Source: an uncultured Verrucomicrobiota bacterium
GTDB lineage: Bacteria > Verrucomicrobiota > Verrucomicrobiia > Limisphaerales > UBA1412
Assembly (NCBI GenBank): GCA_944389455.1
Contig: CALXMK010000004.1
Location: 78,186-142,185, forward strand
Direction: 5' to 3'
Length of the DNA: 64,000 bases
Every line of letters starts with the position of its first letter. Position 1 is the stretch's first letter. The notes beneath the pieces are model-generated. The model was not told the origin of the DNA, did not search any database, and saw nothing but the letters and a program-made list of their open reading frames with translations. This document shows, in pieces, positions 55,120 through 63,758 of this stretch. Position numbers and translations under genes: made by a program.

Positions 55120-56886
55120 CTAAGGTTGATATAGCGGGAGGAGAATTTTGAAAAGGCATCCTTGACGAGGAGTGCTTTCAAGTGTGACCGTACCTCCATG
55201 AAGCTGAACAATATGTTTGACAATGGCCAACCCCAACCCTGTTCCTCCAAGTTGACGGCTTCGTTCTTTATGAACACGATAGAAGCGTTCAAAAATCCGC
55301 GGAATGTGTTCACCAGAAATACCGATGCCGTAGTCACGGACGGAGATGAGTGCTTGTGAGCTTTGCCGAGAGAGTGCTATCTCAATAGTAGGGCTGCCGC
55401 TGTAGCGGATGGCATTGGAAATCAGGTTGACAATTGCCTGTTCCAAAAGATCCGGATCACATCGAACCAGAAGTGATTCATTTTGAATTAGTTTTAGTTC
55501 TATAGAAGCTTTTGTTGCCTGTTCTGAACAGAGATTGATAGCACTAAGAATAACCGAATCGATCTGAGTCGGAAGCAGACATTTTTCATCACTGACTTGC
55601 CGGCGTTCTAAGGCGGCAAGGCTGAGTATGTCTTGAACAAGGAAGTTTAGCCGTTTGGCTTGTTGAGAAAGAATCTGTAGAAATCTGGCAGAGATTTCTG
55701 GTTTAGAGAGAGCTCCATCTTCCAGTGATTCAACCGCGCTGAGAATGCTGGAGAGAGGGGTTTTTATTTCGTGAGAGACATTGGCGATGAAGTCAATACG
55801 GAATGATTCGAGTTTGCGCAAATTTGTCAGATCAGCAATAGCCAGAAGAAGCCAAGTGCGGCCCTCTTTCTCTAAAAGGCGGCCTTTGATAAAAAGGTGC
55901 TTTTCAATGAGAGATGAAGGGATCTCTATCTCTTGCTCGATAGTGGAATTTTCGCTAAAGGCTTTATGAATAAGACGGATAAGTTCTGGAGAGCCTCCGC
56001 GATTAATATTAAATTGAGATGTACTGCTTGGTATAGAGAAAAGATTTTCAGCTGCTTTATTGCGGCTAACGACTTCACCATCACTGCCGACTAGAAGAAC
56101 GGCTTCAGACATAGAATTAAAGAGAAGTTCACGTTCGTTCTTTTCGGCTCGGACCTGGTCAATCTGCTCTTTAAGCTGTTCTTTCATGTTGCGGATAGTT
56201 ATAGCCAGTTCTTTAATGATACCGGCGGAAGGAATGGGAATCTGAGCTTCTAGATCACCACAGGCAATTCGGTTTGCACTTTCCTGAAGTTTGACAAGAG
56301 GGGTGCGTATGCGGAAGATGATATAGAGTATTAGTAAGGCTACCAGAGCAGCGCCAAAAAGGAGGGCAAAGAGAATATTTTGTCGGGCGATGATGATGAT
56401 TTTTTCTATTTCCTGTCCTACAACGGCTACGCGGAGAATCCATGTTCTTTGGGGATGGTGGGTTTGAAAAGATTCAGCGTAGTATATGAGGTATTGATTA
56501 AGACTGCTGCTATAGCGGAAATTGACCTTGGGATTTTTTTGCAAGGCATCTTGAATTTCAGGTCGATCCAGGTGGTTATCAAGAATTTCGTTGGGTTCAC
56601 TGGTGTCCGCTAAGACATTTCCATTGGAATCAATCAGGGTAATACGGAGGTGTTCATCCGAGAATTTCTGAATATACTGTTGTGCTTCTTCAAGAAGATT
56701 GTTTTCCAACATAGGGAATATAATTTGAGTCAAGAGCTTAGTTTCAATCTTAATATCTCGAATAGCCTGAGTCCTGTAGCTGGATTCAAAGCGGGATATT
56801 TGGCCAAAGAGAAGCCATGCGGCTAGAATTATCAAGGCCGTAAAAACTAGGGGTACGGTAAAAAGGCTTATATCACGATGTTTCAT
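55120..56886 (-). CDS. phoR: Phosphate-regulon sensor histidine kinase PhoR
   Basis: A membrane kinase: one helix at residues about 10-30, a periplasmic sensor domain of about 130 aa, a second helix near 170-190 (ILFALLFGAALVALLILYIIF), a HAMP linker, a PAS domain (LLFNSMSEAVLLVGSDGEVVS), HisKA with the His in FIANVSHEIKTPLSSIL, and an ATPase with QAIVNLISNAIRYS, RDYGIGISGEHIPRIFERF and GTGLGLAIV. The periplasmic domain is larger than in E. coli PhoR. It follows the response-regulator gene by 12 bp in the pst operon, which identifies it as PhoR. Confidence 0.92.
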   Translation of the reverse strand: MKHRDISLFTVPLVFTALIILAAWLLFGQISRFESSYRTQAIRDIKIETKLLTQIIFPMLENNLLEEAQQYIQKFSDEHLRITLIDSNGNVLADTSEPNEILDNHLDRPEIQDALQKNPKVNFRYSSSLNQYLIYYAESFQTHHPQRTWILRVAVVGQEIEKIIIIARQNILFALLFGAALVALLILYIIFRIRTPLVKLQESANRIACGDLEAQIPIPSAGIIKELAITIRNMKEQLKEQIDQVRAEKNERELLFNSMSEAVLLVGSDGEVVSRNKAAENLFSIPSSTSQFNINRGGSPELIRLIHKAFSENSTIEQEIEIPSSLIEKHLFIKGRLLEKEGRTWLLLAIADLTNLRKLESFRIDFIANVSHEIKTPLSSILSAVESLEDGALSKPEISARFLQILSQQAKRLNFLVQDILSLAALERRQVSDEKCLLPTQIDSVILSAINLCSEQATKASIELKLIQNESLLVRCDPDLLEQAIVNLISNAIRYSGSPTIEIALSRQSSQALISVRDYGIGISGEHIPRIFERFYRVHKERSRQLGGTGLGLAIVKHIVQLHGGTVTLESTPRQGCLFKILLPLYQP

Positions 56887-56898
56887 GTCATTATGAGA

Positions 56899-57591
56899 TT
56901 AGAGATTGTTTTTTACACGGTAACCAATACCTCGGACTGTTTCAATATATTTTGCCCAAGAGCCCAGTTTCTTACGTAAACTGACTATTTGTACATCAAT
57001 AGCACGCTCAGTTACGGGATAATCTTGACCTTTGATTTTAGAGATGATTTGGTCTCTGCTATAGACTCTGCCAGGTTGTTTGGAGAGAATGAGCAGAATT
57101 TCAAATTCAGTGAAAGTAAGGTTGATTATTTTTTTATTGATCAGAACAGTGCGTTTGGAGGGATCGATTACAAGGTTGTTATAATGAATCTCTTCAGAGG
57201 AGTTATTGTCGTCAGTTCTGCTCCGCAGCTGCGCTCGAATGCGTGCAACTAGGACTTTGTTGCTGAAGGGCTTGGTAATGTAATCACAGGCTCCCATTTC
57301 AAGTCCAACGACAATATCAGCTTCTTCGCCTCGAGCGGTGAGCATTATGATGGGAATGTGTTCTGTTTCTTCACTGTTTTTGAGTTGCTTACAGACATTT
57401 AGACCATCAATGCCGGGAAGCATCAGGTCTAGGAGGATGAGGGCAGGGAGCAGTTCTCTGGCTTTTTTTAAACCGATTTCACCGTCTTCAGCCGTTACTA
57501 TATTAGTGAAACCATTGTTTTCAAGAGCCAGTTTAATGACTTCTCTCAGTGCTTCATCATCTTCAATAATTAAGATTCGTTCTTTGTGCAT
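56899..57591 (-). CDS. phoB: Phosphate-regulon response regulator PhoB
   Basis: An OmpR/PhoB-family regulator: receiver domain with acidic pocket in LIIEDDEALREV and phospho-Asp in LILLDLMLPGIDG, then a winged helix C-terminal domain ending VTERAIDVQIVSLRKKLGSWAKYIETVRGIGYRV. The pst genes upstream and PhoR downstream identify it as PhoB. The start overlaps phoU by 22 bp, so phoU and phoB are coupled. Direct repeats of 11-bp period in the pstS and porin promoters could be its binding sites. Confidence 0.93.
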   Translation of the reverse strand: MHKERILIIEDDEALREVIKLALENNGFTNIVTAEDGEIGLKKARELLPALILLDLMLPGIDGLNVCKQLKNSEETEHIPIIMLTARGEEADIVVGLEMGACDYITKPFSNKVLVARIRAQLRSRTDDNNSSEEIHYNNLVIDPSKRTVLINKKIINLTFTEFEILLILSKQPGRVYSRDQIISKIKGQDYPVTERAIDVQIVSLRKKLGSWAKYIETVRGIGYRVKNNL

Positions 57592-58280
57592 TCGGAATTA
57601 TTTGCAAGTTTTCTGGCATGACGCACTATTCTGCCTTGCTGAAGGTAGACGACATCTTCGCAGATATTTGTGGCGATATCGCCTATCCTTTCCAGACAGC
57701 TGGAAACAGTAAGACAAGCCATATAGTAGCCAGCTTCAGCCGGATGTTTGATAATCATATCCTCAGCTAAATTATAGTTATTTTTGTGAAGTTCGTCCAG
57801 TTCGTCATCTCTCTTAATCACGTCATAGGCGATGATCGTATCGTGATAAACCATGGCGTCAAGCGATCTGCGAAGCATCTGTCGGGCAATATTAGCCATC
57901 TGAAAGAAATCCCATTGTTCAACTTTTTCAGGGTCGTATTTATTCATACTGATGGCTCGTTCAGCGATTTTGACAGCAAAGTCTGCGGCTCGTTCGATTT
58001 CGTTATTGATTTTCAGAAAGGTAATAATAGTGCGCAGATCCGAGGCGACGGGTTGATAGAGAGCCAAGATTTCCAGACAAGAGGATTCTATTTTTATCTC
58101 TTCCATATCAATTAGGATATCTCCTTCAAGAACGCGATGGGCAATTTCATCATCGCGTTTGATGACTGACTTAATCGCCAGATCAAGAGCTCGTTCAGCG
58201 TCAGCAGAAAGTGTAGCTACTTGCTGCTTTAAGTTAGTCATTTCGTGTACGAAATGTTCTCTCATAGTAAATTGTTCCAT
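57570..58280 (-). CDS. phoU: Phosphate transport system regulatory protein PhoU
   Basis: All-helical PhoU with two three-helix repeats: LKQQVATLSADAERALDLAIKSVIKRDDEIAHRVLEGD, then MEEIKIESSCLEILALYQPVASDLRTIITFLKINNEIERAADFAVKIAERA with the conserved ExxRxxD metal-binding residues, and a second copy ending LTVSSCLERIGDIATNICEDVVYLQQG. PhoU represses PhoR activity when phosphate is abundant. An in-frame ATG at 58376 lies within pstB, so the ATG at 58280 is chosen: it follows the pstB stop and gives 237 aa, the normal length. Confidence 0.95.
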   Translation of the reverse strand: MEQFTMREHFVHEMTNLKQQVATLSADAERALDLAIKSVIKRDDEIAHRVLEGDILIDMEEIKIESSCLEILALYQPVASDLRTIITFLKINNEIERAADFAVKIAERAISMNKYDPEKVEQWDFFQMANIARQMLRRSLDAMVYHDTIIAYDVIKRDDELDELHKNNYNLAEDMIIKHPAEAGYYMACLTVSSCLERIGDIATNICEDVVYLQQGRIVRHARKLANNSECTKNES

Positions 58281-58299
58281 TAGTTGTAAATCTCTGTTT

Positions 58300-59055
58300 T
58301 TAACCGAATCTGCCGGTGATGTATTCTTCGGTCTTTTTATTTTTAGGATTGGTGAAGATGTTATTGGTAACATCAAATTCCAAAATACGACCTTTATAGA
58401 AGAATCCCGTATAGTCGCTGATTCGAGAAGCCTGCTGCATATTATGGGTTACTATAACAATTGTATAATCCTTTTTGAGATGAAGCAGAAGTTCTTCGAT
58501 TTTGAGTGTGGCCACCGGATCGATAGCGCTGGTAGGTTCATCCATAAGAATGATTTCTGGCTGTGCCGCGATAGCTCTGGCAATGCAGAGCCTCTGTTGT
58601 TGTCCTCCCGAGAGGGCCAGTCCGCTGGTTTTAAGCTTATCTTTGACTTCATCCCAGAGAGAGGCTCCCCGGAGAGCTTTTTCTACCCGATCAGCGATTT
58701 CAGACTTGGTAAGCTTGAAGTGAAGCTTCATCGGATAGGCCACATTGTCAAAGACCGACATAGGGAAAGGAGTTGGCTTCTGAAAAATCATGCCAACTTT
58801 ACGACGGAGTTCCAGTACATCGACATCCTTGCTGAGAACATTTTCTCCATCTATAATCAGCTCTCCATCAGCTTTTTGATCACGGTAAAGCTCGAAAATG
58901 CGATTATAGATTCGCAAGTGAGTAGATTTACCGCAGCCGGACGGGCCGATAATAGCGGTAATTTTATTTTCTTCTATTTCGATATTGTTTTCGAAAAGGG
59001 CTTGTGTTTTGCCATAGAAGAAATTTAGATTGCGGGCTATGATTTTATTTGCCAT
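58300..59055 (-). CDS. pstB: Phosphate ABC transporter ATP-binding protein PstB
   Basis: Walker [10 protein letters not shown] near residue 37 (KS-TH rather than the usual ST), Q-loop [12 protein letters not shown], the [14 protein letters not shown] signature near 150, Walker [13 protein letters not shown] and the switch His in [14 protein letters not shown]. The 251 aa match PstB. The start overlaps the pstA stop by 11 bp, so translation is coupled. Drives phosphate import through PstC/PstA. Confidence 0.97.
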   Translation of the reverse strand: MANKIIARNLNFFYGKTQALFENNIEIEENKITAIIGPSGCGKSTHLRIYNRIFELYRDQKADGELIIDGENVLSKDVDVLELRRKVGMIFQKPTPFPMSVFDNVAYPMKLHFKLTKSEIADRVEKALRGASLWDEVKDKLKTSGLALSGGQQQRLCIARAIAAQPEIILMDEPTSAIDPVATLKIEELLLHLKKDYTIVIVTHNMQQASRISDYTGFFYKGRILEFDVTNNIFTNPKNKKTEEYITGRFG

Positions 59056-59923
59056 GTTTTTCTTTAAAAATAATTCTGGTACAGATATTAATGATTAGAA
59101 CTAGTGCTGTGATGATCAGGGCCGCCCCCCATCCGGCCGCATGCATTGATTCAAAAGGAGAGTTAGTGGAGTATTCGGTAATGAGTACTGGCATATTGGC
59201 GGTGGGGTGGCTGAAGTATCCTGTAGGCCAACTGTCGGAAAAGAGAGCGGTAAATAACAGAGGTGCAGTTTCCCCGCTCACACGTGCTAATGCCAACAAA
59301 ATTCCGGTAATCAAGCCGTTTTTTGCTGAACGGCAGACTATACAGAGCGTTGTTCGAGCTCGTGTCATTCCCAGAGCCAGTGCCGATTCCCTTAAAGTAT
59401 AGGAAACCATTCCGAGCATATCTTCCGTCGTGCGCATTACAACCGGGAACATAATAATACTCAAGGCGATAGAACCGGCTAGCCCGGAGAATGTTCCTAA
59501 AGGAACAACAAGAATGATATAAACGAAGAGTCCTACAATGATAGAGGGCATTCCCATCATAACATTGGCACAGAAACGAAGAAAGTTGCCAGTCTTACTG
59601 TGTTTAGCGAATTCAGCTAAGTAAATACCGGCAGCGATGGCGGGGGGAACCGAAATAATTGCCGAGCCTAATGTGATAAAGATTGTTCCTATCAGCGCAT
59701 TAGCTATTCCTGCATCCGGAATTCCATAGGGTTTGCTGGGATGGGTGAGGAATCCCCAATCAATTACTTTAATTCCGTGACTAATTACCGTCCAGAGAAT
59801 CCAGAGCATTCCTCCTATAGCCAGAGTAATAGAGAAGATGGAAAAGATCCTGACGCATCGATCAACCAATTTACGGAAGAACAAGGGACGCCGTTTTGAT
59901 TCTATATTAGACAAGCTTTGCAT
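59045..59923 (-). CDS. pstA: Phosphate ABC transporter permease PstA
   Basis: Six predicted helices. The permease EAA-like loop appears as [32 protein letters not shown], and [18 protein letters not shown] is the typical PstA segment. Forms the membrane channel with PstC. Begins 15 bp after pstC and overlaps pstB. Confidence 0.95.
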   Translation of the reverse strand: MQSLSNIESKRRPLFFRKLVDRCVRIFSIFSITLAIGGMLWILWTVISHGIKVIDWGFLTHPSKPYGIPDAGIANALIGTIFITLGSAIISVPPAIAAGIYLAEFAKHSKTGNFLRFCANVMMGMPSIIVGLFVYIILVVPLGTFSGLAGSIALSIIMFPVVMRTTEDMLGMVSYTLRESALALGMTRARTTLCIVCRSAKNGLITGILLALARVSGETAPLLFTALFSDSWPTGYFSHPTANMPVLITEYSTNSPFESMHAAGWGAALIITALVLIINICTRIIFKEKHGK

Positions 59924-59938
59924 GATTTTTTATTTCAA

Positions 59939-60865
59939 TTAACGTTCTTCTCCACGGTTAGCACTGGTGGCATGGAGATACCATTGAGCGAAGACTTGAA
60001 TCCCAAAAGACATCATTAACAGAATGAGTCCCAGAGCAAAGAGGACTCCGCGCTGAATTCCATCGGCTTCGGCAAAGTTATTAGCCAGAGTGGCTGCAAT
60101 GGTGGTGCCGCTGTCAAAAAGAGCCAATGGGAGTTCCGTCATATTACCAATGACAAACAGCACAGCCATGGTTTCCCCTAAAGCACGGCCTAAACCGATA
60201 AAGATACCTCCTAACAGCCCCCGTATTCCATATCTGATAACAATATTCCAGGCTGTTTCCCAACGTGTACAGCCTACACCGAAAGCTGATTCTCTCAGCA
60301 TAGGAGGAGTCATTTTGAAGATATCGCGCATAATAGCGCAGATATAGGGCAGGATCATGAGAGCGAGAATAATGCCTGCCGTCACAAATCCAAAACCGTT
60401 ATAATACTCTCCAATAAAACGGCCAATGAACGGCAGTTTAGCTAATCCAAGAGTATCAACCAGAAAAGGTTGTACATGAAGTTGCATTATAGGGACAAGT
60501 ATGAAAAGTCCCCACATTCCATAGATAACGCTGGGAATAGCGGCCAGTAAGTCTAGTGCCTGACTGAGAATTTTGCCTATTACGGCAGGTAAATCTACCA
60601 GATATAGTGCGGATACAAAAGAGAGCGGCAGTGCAATGATTAGCGCAATGGTGGTGGTAATAAGTGTGCCTAAAATGCTGGGCAGTGCGCCGAATTTTTC
60701 ATCCACAGGATCCCACTCTGAGCTCCAAAGGAAAGAAATTCCAAATTCTTCCCATGCTATCAACGAACTGCAGATAAGCTGAATAAAGAATCCAAGCATT
60801 AACAGGCCGATGATAGAGGCACAGATAAAACAGGCTAATCGGAATATTTTATCGGTTGCGAACAT
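59939..60865 (-). CDS. pstC: Phosphate ABC transporter permease PstC
   Basis: Six predicted helices in 308 aa. AAIPSVIYGMWGLFILVPIM and the EAA-like loop MLRESAFGVGCTRWETAWNIV, plus GRALGETMAVLFVIGN, are characteristic of PstC. It follows pstS after a 144-bp structured spacer and precedes pstA by 15 bp. Confidence 0.95.
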   Translation of the reverse strand: MFATDKIFRLACFICASIIGLLMLGFFIQLICSSLIAWEEFGISFLWSSEWDPVDEKFGALPSILGTLITTTIALIIALPLSFVSALYLVDLPAVIGKILSQALDLLAAIPSVIYGMWGLFILVPIMQLHVQPFLVDTLGLAKLPFIGRFIGEYYNGFGFVTAGIILALMILPYICAIMRDIFKMTPPMLRESAFGVGCTRWETAWNIVIRYGIRGLLGGIFIGLGRALGETMAVLFVIGNMTELPLALFDSGTTIAATLANNFAEADGIQRGVLFALGLILLMMSFGIQVFAQWYLHATSANRGEER

Positions 60866-60879
60866 TATTTAGAGAGAAT

Positions 60880-60978
60880 CCGCAGGGGAGGGTAAGCACT
60901 GGTTTTATTGCCGGCTCTGTTTTTTATTGATGATGCCGGGCAGGTGGAGCGCTTATATTTTCTCCTCTTCTCCTGCGG
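60880..60978 (-). other. Structured intercistronic region between pstS and pstC
   Basis: CCGCAGG (60880-60886) pairs with CCTGCGG (60972-60978), extendable through GGAG/TTCT with G-U pairs, enclosing a second stem CCGGC (60911-60915) / GCCGG (60935-60939). No T run follows on the minus strand. This may stabilise pstS mRNA or partly terminate transcription so that more binding protein than permease is made. Confidence 0.6.
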
Positions 60979-61009
60979 TTGGTCTGTTTGATTAAAGATC
61001 TGAGTTTCG

Positions 61010-62014
61010 TTACTTAAGTATTTCTGTTTGGAGAAACTCGACAAGGTTTTCCGGTAAGGGAACGTAATTTAATTTTGAGGCGGAGGTGTTCCCTTTGGTA
61101 AGACACCAATTGAAGTATTTGTACATAGCATCTTTTTTATCGGCGTCTTTAAAATCTTTTTTCACTAAAATATAGGTTACTCCGGTGATAGGCCAAGAGT
61201 TTTCTCCTTCCATATCAGTCAGCATCATGTACAGTCCGGGGGCGTTTTTCCAATCGGCATTAGCCGCTGAGGCACTGAAGCTCTCCATATTAGGTGCAAC
61301 GAATTGACCTGATTTGTTTTTGAGAGTGACACAATTGAGTTTGGCTTCCACGGCATATGTGTACTCCGTATATCCGATGCTGCCTCGTACCTTGAAAACA
61401 TTGTTGCAGACTCCAGGGTTTTTTTGTCCTCCCAGCCCGGTTGGCCATTCAACGGCTGAACCCGTGCCAACTTTATCTTTCCATTCCGAAGAGACCTTAC
61501 TCAGATAATCGGTGAAAATATAAGTTGTGCCGCTGGAGTCAGAACGATGAACCACGGTAATTTTCATATTGGGCAGTTTAAGCTTAGGGTTAAGTTCCTG
61601 GATGGCAGGGTCATTCCATTTGGTAATTTTGCCTAAGAAGATATTTGCCAATGTTTCTCCGTCCAATTTGAGTTGATTAGGCTGAATGCGAGGAATATTA
61701 ACAATAGGAACAACACCGCCGGTCAGCATGGGAAATTGAATGAGCCCTGCCTCTTCTTGTTGTTCTTTGGTTAAAGGATTGTCAGTTCCGCCGAAGTCGA
61801 TTGTTCCGGCTTTTACTTGGTTAATCCCGGCACCGGAACCGAGGCTTTGATAATTGATGCGTGTGTTCGGAGTTATTTGATTATAGGAGTAGGTCCATAC
61901 CTGGTAAACAGGAGCTGGGAATGAGGCTCCTCCCCCATTGATAGTGATGTCTGCGCTTTGAATATTGAACACAGCCAGGACTGATGCGATTGCTCCAAAG
62001 ATGATTTTTTTCAT
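61010..62014 (-). CDS. pstS: Phosphate-binding protein PstS
   Basis: Periplasmic phosphate receptor. A signal peptide (MKKIIFGAIASVLAVFNIQSA) precedes the PstS core: INGGGASFPAPVYQVWTYSY, SLGSGAGINQVKAGTIDFGGTDNPL and VVHRSDSSGTTYIFTDYLS, which carry the residues that bind phosphate. At 334 aa it is the typical size. It is the first gene of a seven-gene pho/pst operon. No strong ribosome site precedes the ATG; a 20-bp imperfect palindrome (62033-62052) and Pho-box-like repeats lie upstream. Confidence 0.96.
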   Translation of the reverse strand: MKKIIFGAIASVLAVFNIQSADITINGGGASFPAPVYQVWTYSYNQITPNTRINYQSLGSGAGINQVKAGTIDFGGTDNPLTKEQQEEAGLIQFPMLTGGVVPIVNIPRIQPNQLKLDGETLANIFLGKITKWNDPAIQELNPKLKLPNMKITVVHRSDSSGTTYIFTDYLSKVSSEWKDKVGTGSAVEWPTGLGGQKNPGVCNNVFKVRGSIGYTEYTYAVEAKLNCVTLKNKSGQFVAPNMESFSASAANADWKNAPGLYMMLTDMEGENSWPITGVTYILVKKDFKDADKKDAMYKYFNWCLTKGNTSASKLNYVPLPENLVEFLQTEILK

Positions 62015-62077
62015 ACTTTTAGTATTTATTTAGCGAAGGAAGCTTCCCTCGCATAAAAATAAAATAGGAATGAATTG

Positions 62078-62096
62078 TTCAGAAATTATTCAGAAA
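62078..62096 (-). promoter_or_regulatory. Pho-box-like direct repeats upstream of pstS
   Basis: TTCAGAAA occurs at 62078-62085 and again at 62089-62096, an 11-bp period, as expected for tandem PhoB half sites. It reads TTTCTGAATAATTTCTGAA on the minus strand. It lies about 65 bp upstream of the pstS ATG. The sequence differs from the E. coli Pho box, so this is a pattern-level call. Confidence 0.5.
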
Positions 62097-62167
62097 ATAT
62101 TAAATTTTTATTAAAAAAATAAAAATAAAAATATCTTCAGCTTGAGTATGTTATCTTGCTAATGGTT

Positions 62168-62192
62168 CTTAACAAAAAACTAACATTATAAT
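62168..62192 (+). promoter_or_regulatory. Pho-box-like repeats with a -10 upstream of the porin gene
   Basis: CTTAACA (62168-62174) and ACTAACA (62179-62185) repeat at 11-bp spacing and are followed by TATAAT (62187-62192). If PhoB-bound it would couple the porin to phosphate starvation, but the box lies closer to the -10 than in E. coli. Confidence 0.45.
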
Positions 62193-62229
62193 TCTTGGAA
62201 CTACCGAACTGAATTGATAGAAAGGAAAA

Positions 62230-63675
62230 ATGATGACTGCAGTTATTGGGTCAAAATATCAACAGAAGAGGGAAAAAATCTTTTTTGTTGTTTGTCTTTC
62301 TCTGCTATTTGTTGGAATTTGTTCTTCGGCAGCGGATGAAGCAGAGACGAAGGAAGAGGAAAGGATAGAGGATTTCTCTTTTGCGGAACGAACCGAATTA
62401 TGGATTGAACAGAGTAAGAATCCTCTTCCATGGCTAAAATGGGGAGCTGATTTACGGATTAGACCAGAATATTATTCTAATACTAAGCAGAATAATGATA
62501 CTTCGGATCATGAATTAAATCAGCAGAGGATTCGTTTTCGTGTCTGGACAGAAATGGAGGCTTTTGAGAATTTTTCTTTTTATATCCGAGGCAATAATGA
62601 ATCAAGAACTTACATCAAACCCGATTCGGAACAAGGTTATTTTGGTGAATTATTGATTGACGGTTTTTATCTGAAAGCGGAGGCAAAAGAGATTCCTCTT
62701 CAATTTAAGCTTGGACGGCAGGAGCTTTCGAATCTAAAAGTTCCATGGCTGATTCAAGATGGAACGACTCAAGATGGAACTCGTTCAACTTTTTTTGATT
62801 CAGCAAGAATAAGTTATGAGTTTTCTGATGAAGATACAACTCTGGATGCGGTTTATATGTATATGTGTGCGCGTTCTGATAGCTGGTTGCCTCCTATTGG
62901 CCGAAGACCCAGTGAAAAATATGTAGCAGAACAAGATATTCAAGGAGGTATCTTACTAGCGAGAAATCGGTCTTTGGAGGATTTGACTTTAGAAGGTTTA
63001 TTAATCTATACACATGCTTATGAATCGGATTTGAATCAGGGATGGACCGGAGATCTTGTAACAGTGCGTCCAAAAGTGGTTTATGAGTGGGATGATTGTT
63101 GGAGTTGGTCTACTGAGATTGCAGGACAGTTTGGACGCAGAGGGGATCATCAAGGGGAAAATATGAAGCCTGTATTAGCATATGGCGGGCTTTCACAACT
63201 TGATTACAGTTTTAATGATTCTTGGAATACTAAGTTGAGTTTTGCGTTGGAATACCTTTCCGGAAATAGAAAGGATTCCAGTGTGGATAATCGATTTGAT
63301 GTTCTTTGGGGAAGATATTCTCGTTTAGGGGAGCTGATGTCTTACAGTACCCGATTAGATGGGGGACGCAAGTACGATTATTTCAATATGGCTTCTCCTT
63401 ATCTTGCAATTACCCTTCAACCGATGGAAAAACTGACTTTGGGGACTAATTACCGTGCTATGTTTGCTCCAGAGAATCCTTATGCAGGAGACGAAAATCA
63501 CTCTGTAAATGGACATTTTAAAGGACATTTGCTTCGCGTTCGTACGGATTATGCGTTTAGTAAACATCTGGCGGCTCATATTCTCTTTGAAACACTCCAG
63601 CCCGGAGATTATTATTCTTCTAATGCAGATGATCCCATCTATTATATTCGCTGTGAATTAAATCTAAGCTATTAG
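62230..63675 (+). CDS. Outer-membrane porin, alginate-export/OprE-like
   Basis: A signal peptide (residues about 18-38, FVVCLSLLFVGICSSA) is followed by a long beta-barrel of about 440 aa: SKNPLPWLKWGADLRIRPEYY, RIRFRVWTEMEAFENFSFYIRG, FQLKLGRQEL-like strands and a C-terminal YYIRCELNLSY ending in Tyr, the outer-membrane sorting signal. The alginate-export porin family fits best. It is divergent from the pst operon and its promoter carries Pho-box-like repeats, so a role in phosphate uptake is inferred. Ribosome site AAAGGA (62220-62226). Confidence 0.85.
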   Translation: MMTAVIGSKYQQKREKIFFVVCLSLLFVGICSSAADEAETKEEERIEDFSFAERTELWIEQSKNPLPWLKWGADLRIRPEYYSNTKQNNDTSDHELNQQRIRFRVWTEMEAFENFSFYIRGNNESRTYIKPDSEQGYFGELLIDGFYLKAEAKEIPLQFKLGRQELSNLKVPWLIQDGTTQDGTRSTFFDSARISYEFSDEDTTLDAVYMYMCARSDSWLPPIGRRPSEKYVAEQDIQGGILLARNRSLEDLTLEGLLIYTHAYESDLNQGWTGDLVTVRPKVVYEWDDCWSWSTEIAGQFGRRGDHQGENMKPVLAYGGLSQLDYSFNDSWNTKLSFALEYLSGNRKDSSVDNRFDVLWGRYSRLGELMSYSTRLDGGRKYDYFNMASPYLAITLQPMEKLTLGTNYRAMFAPENPYAGDENHSVNGHFKGHLLRVRTDYAFSKHLAAHILFETLQPGDYYSSNADDPIYYIRCELNLSY

Positions 63676-63758
63676 AGCAATAACGCCGGCAGAGATAAAT
63701 TCTAATTGCGTTTTTTGCTCAAATAGTGAGAATAGAATGAGGGAAGGGGAAGAGATTT

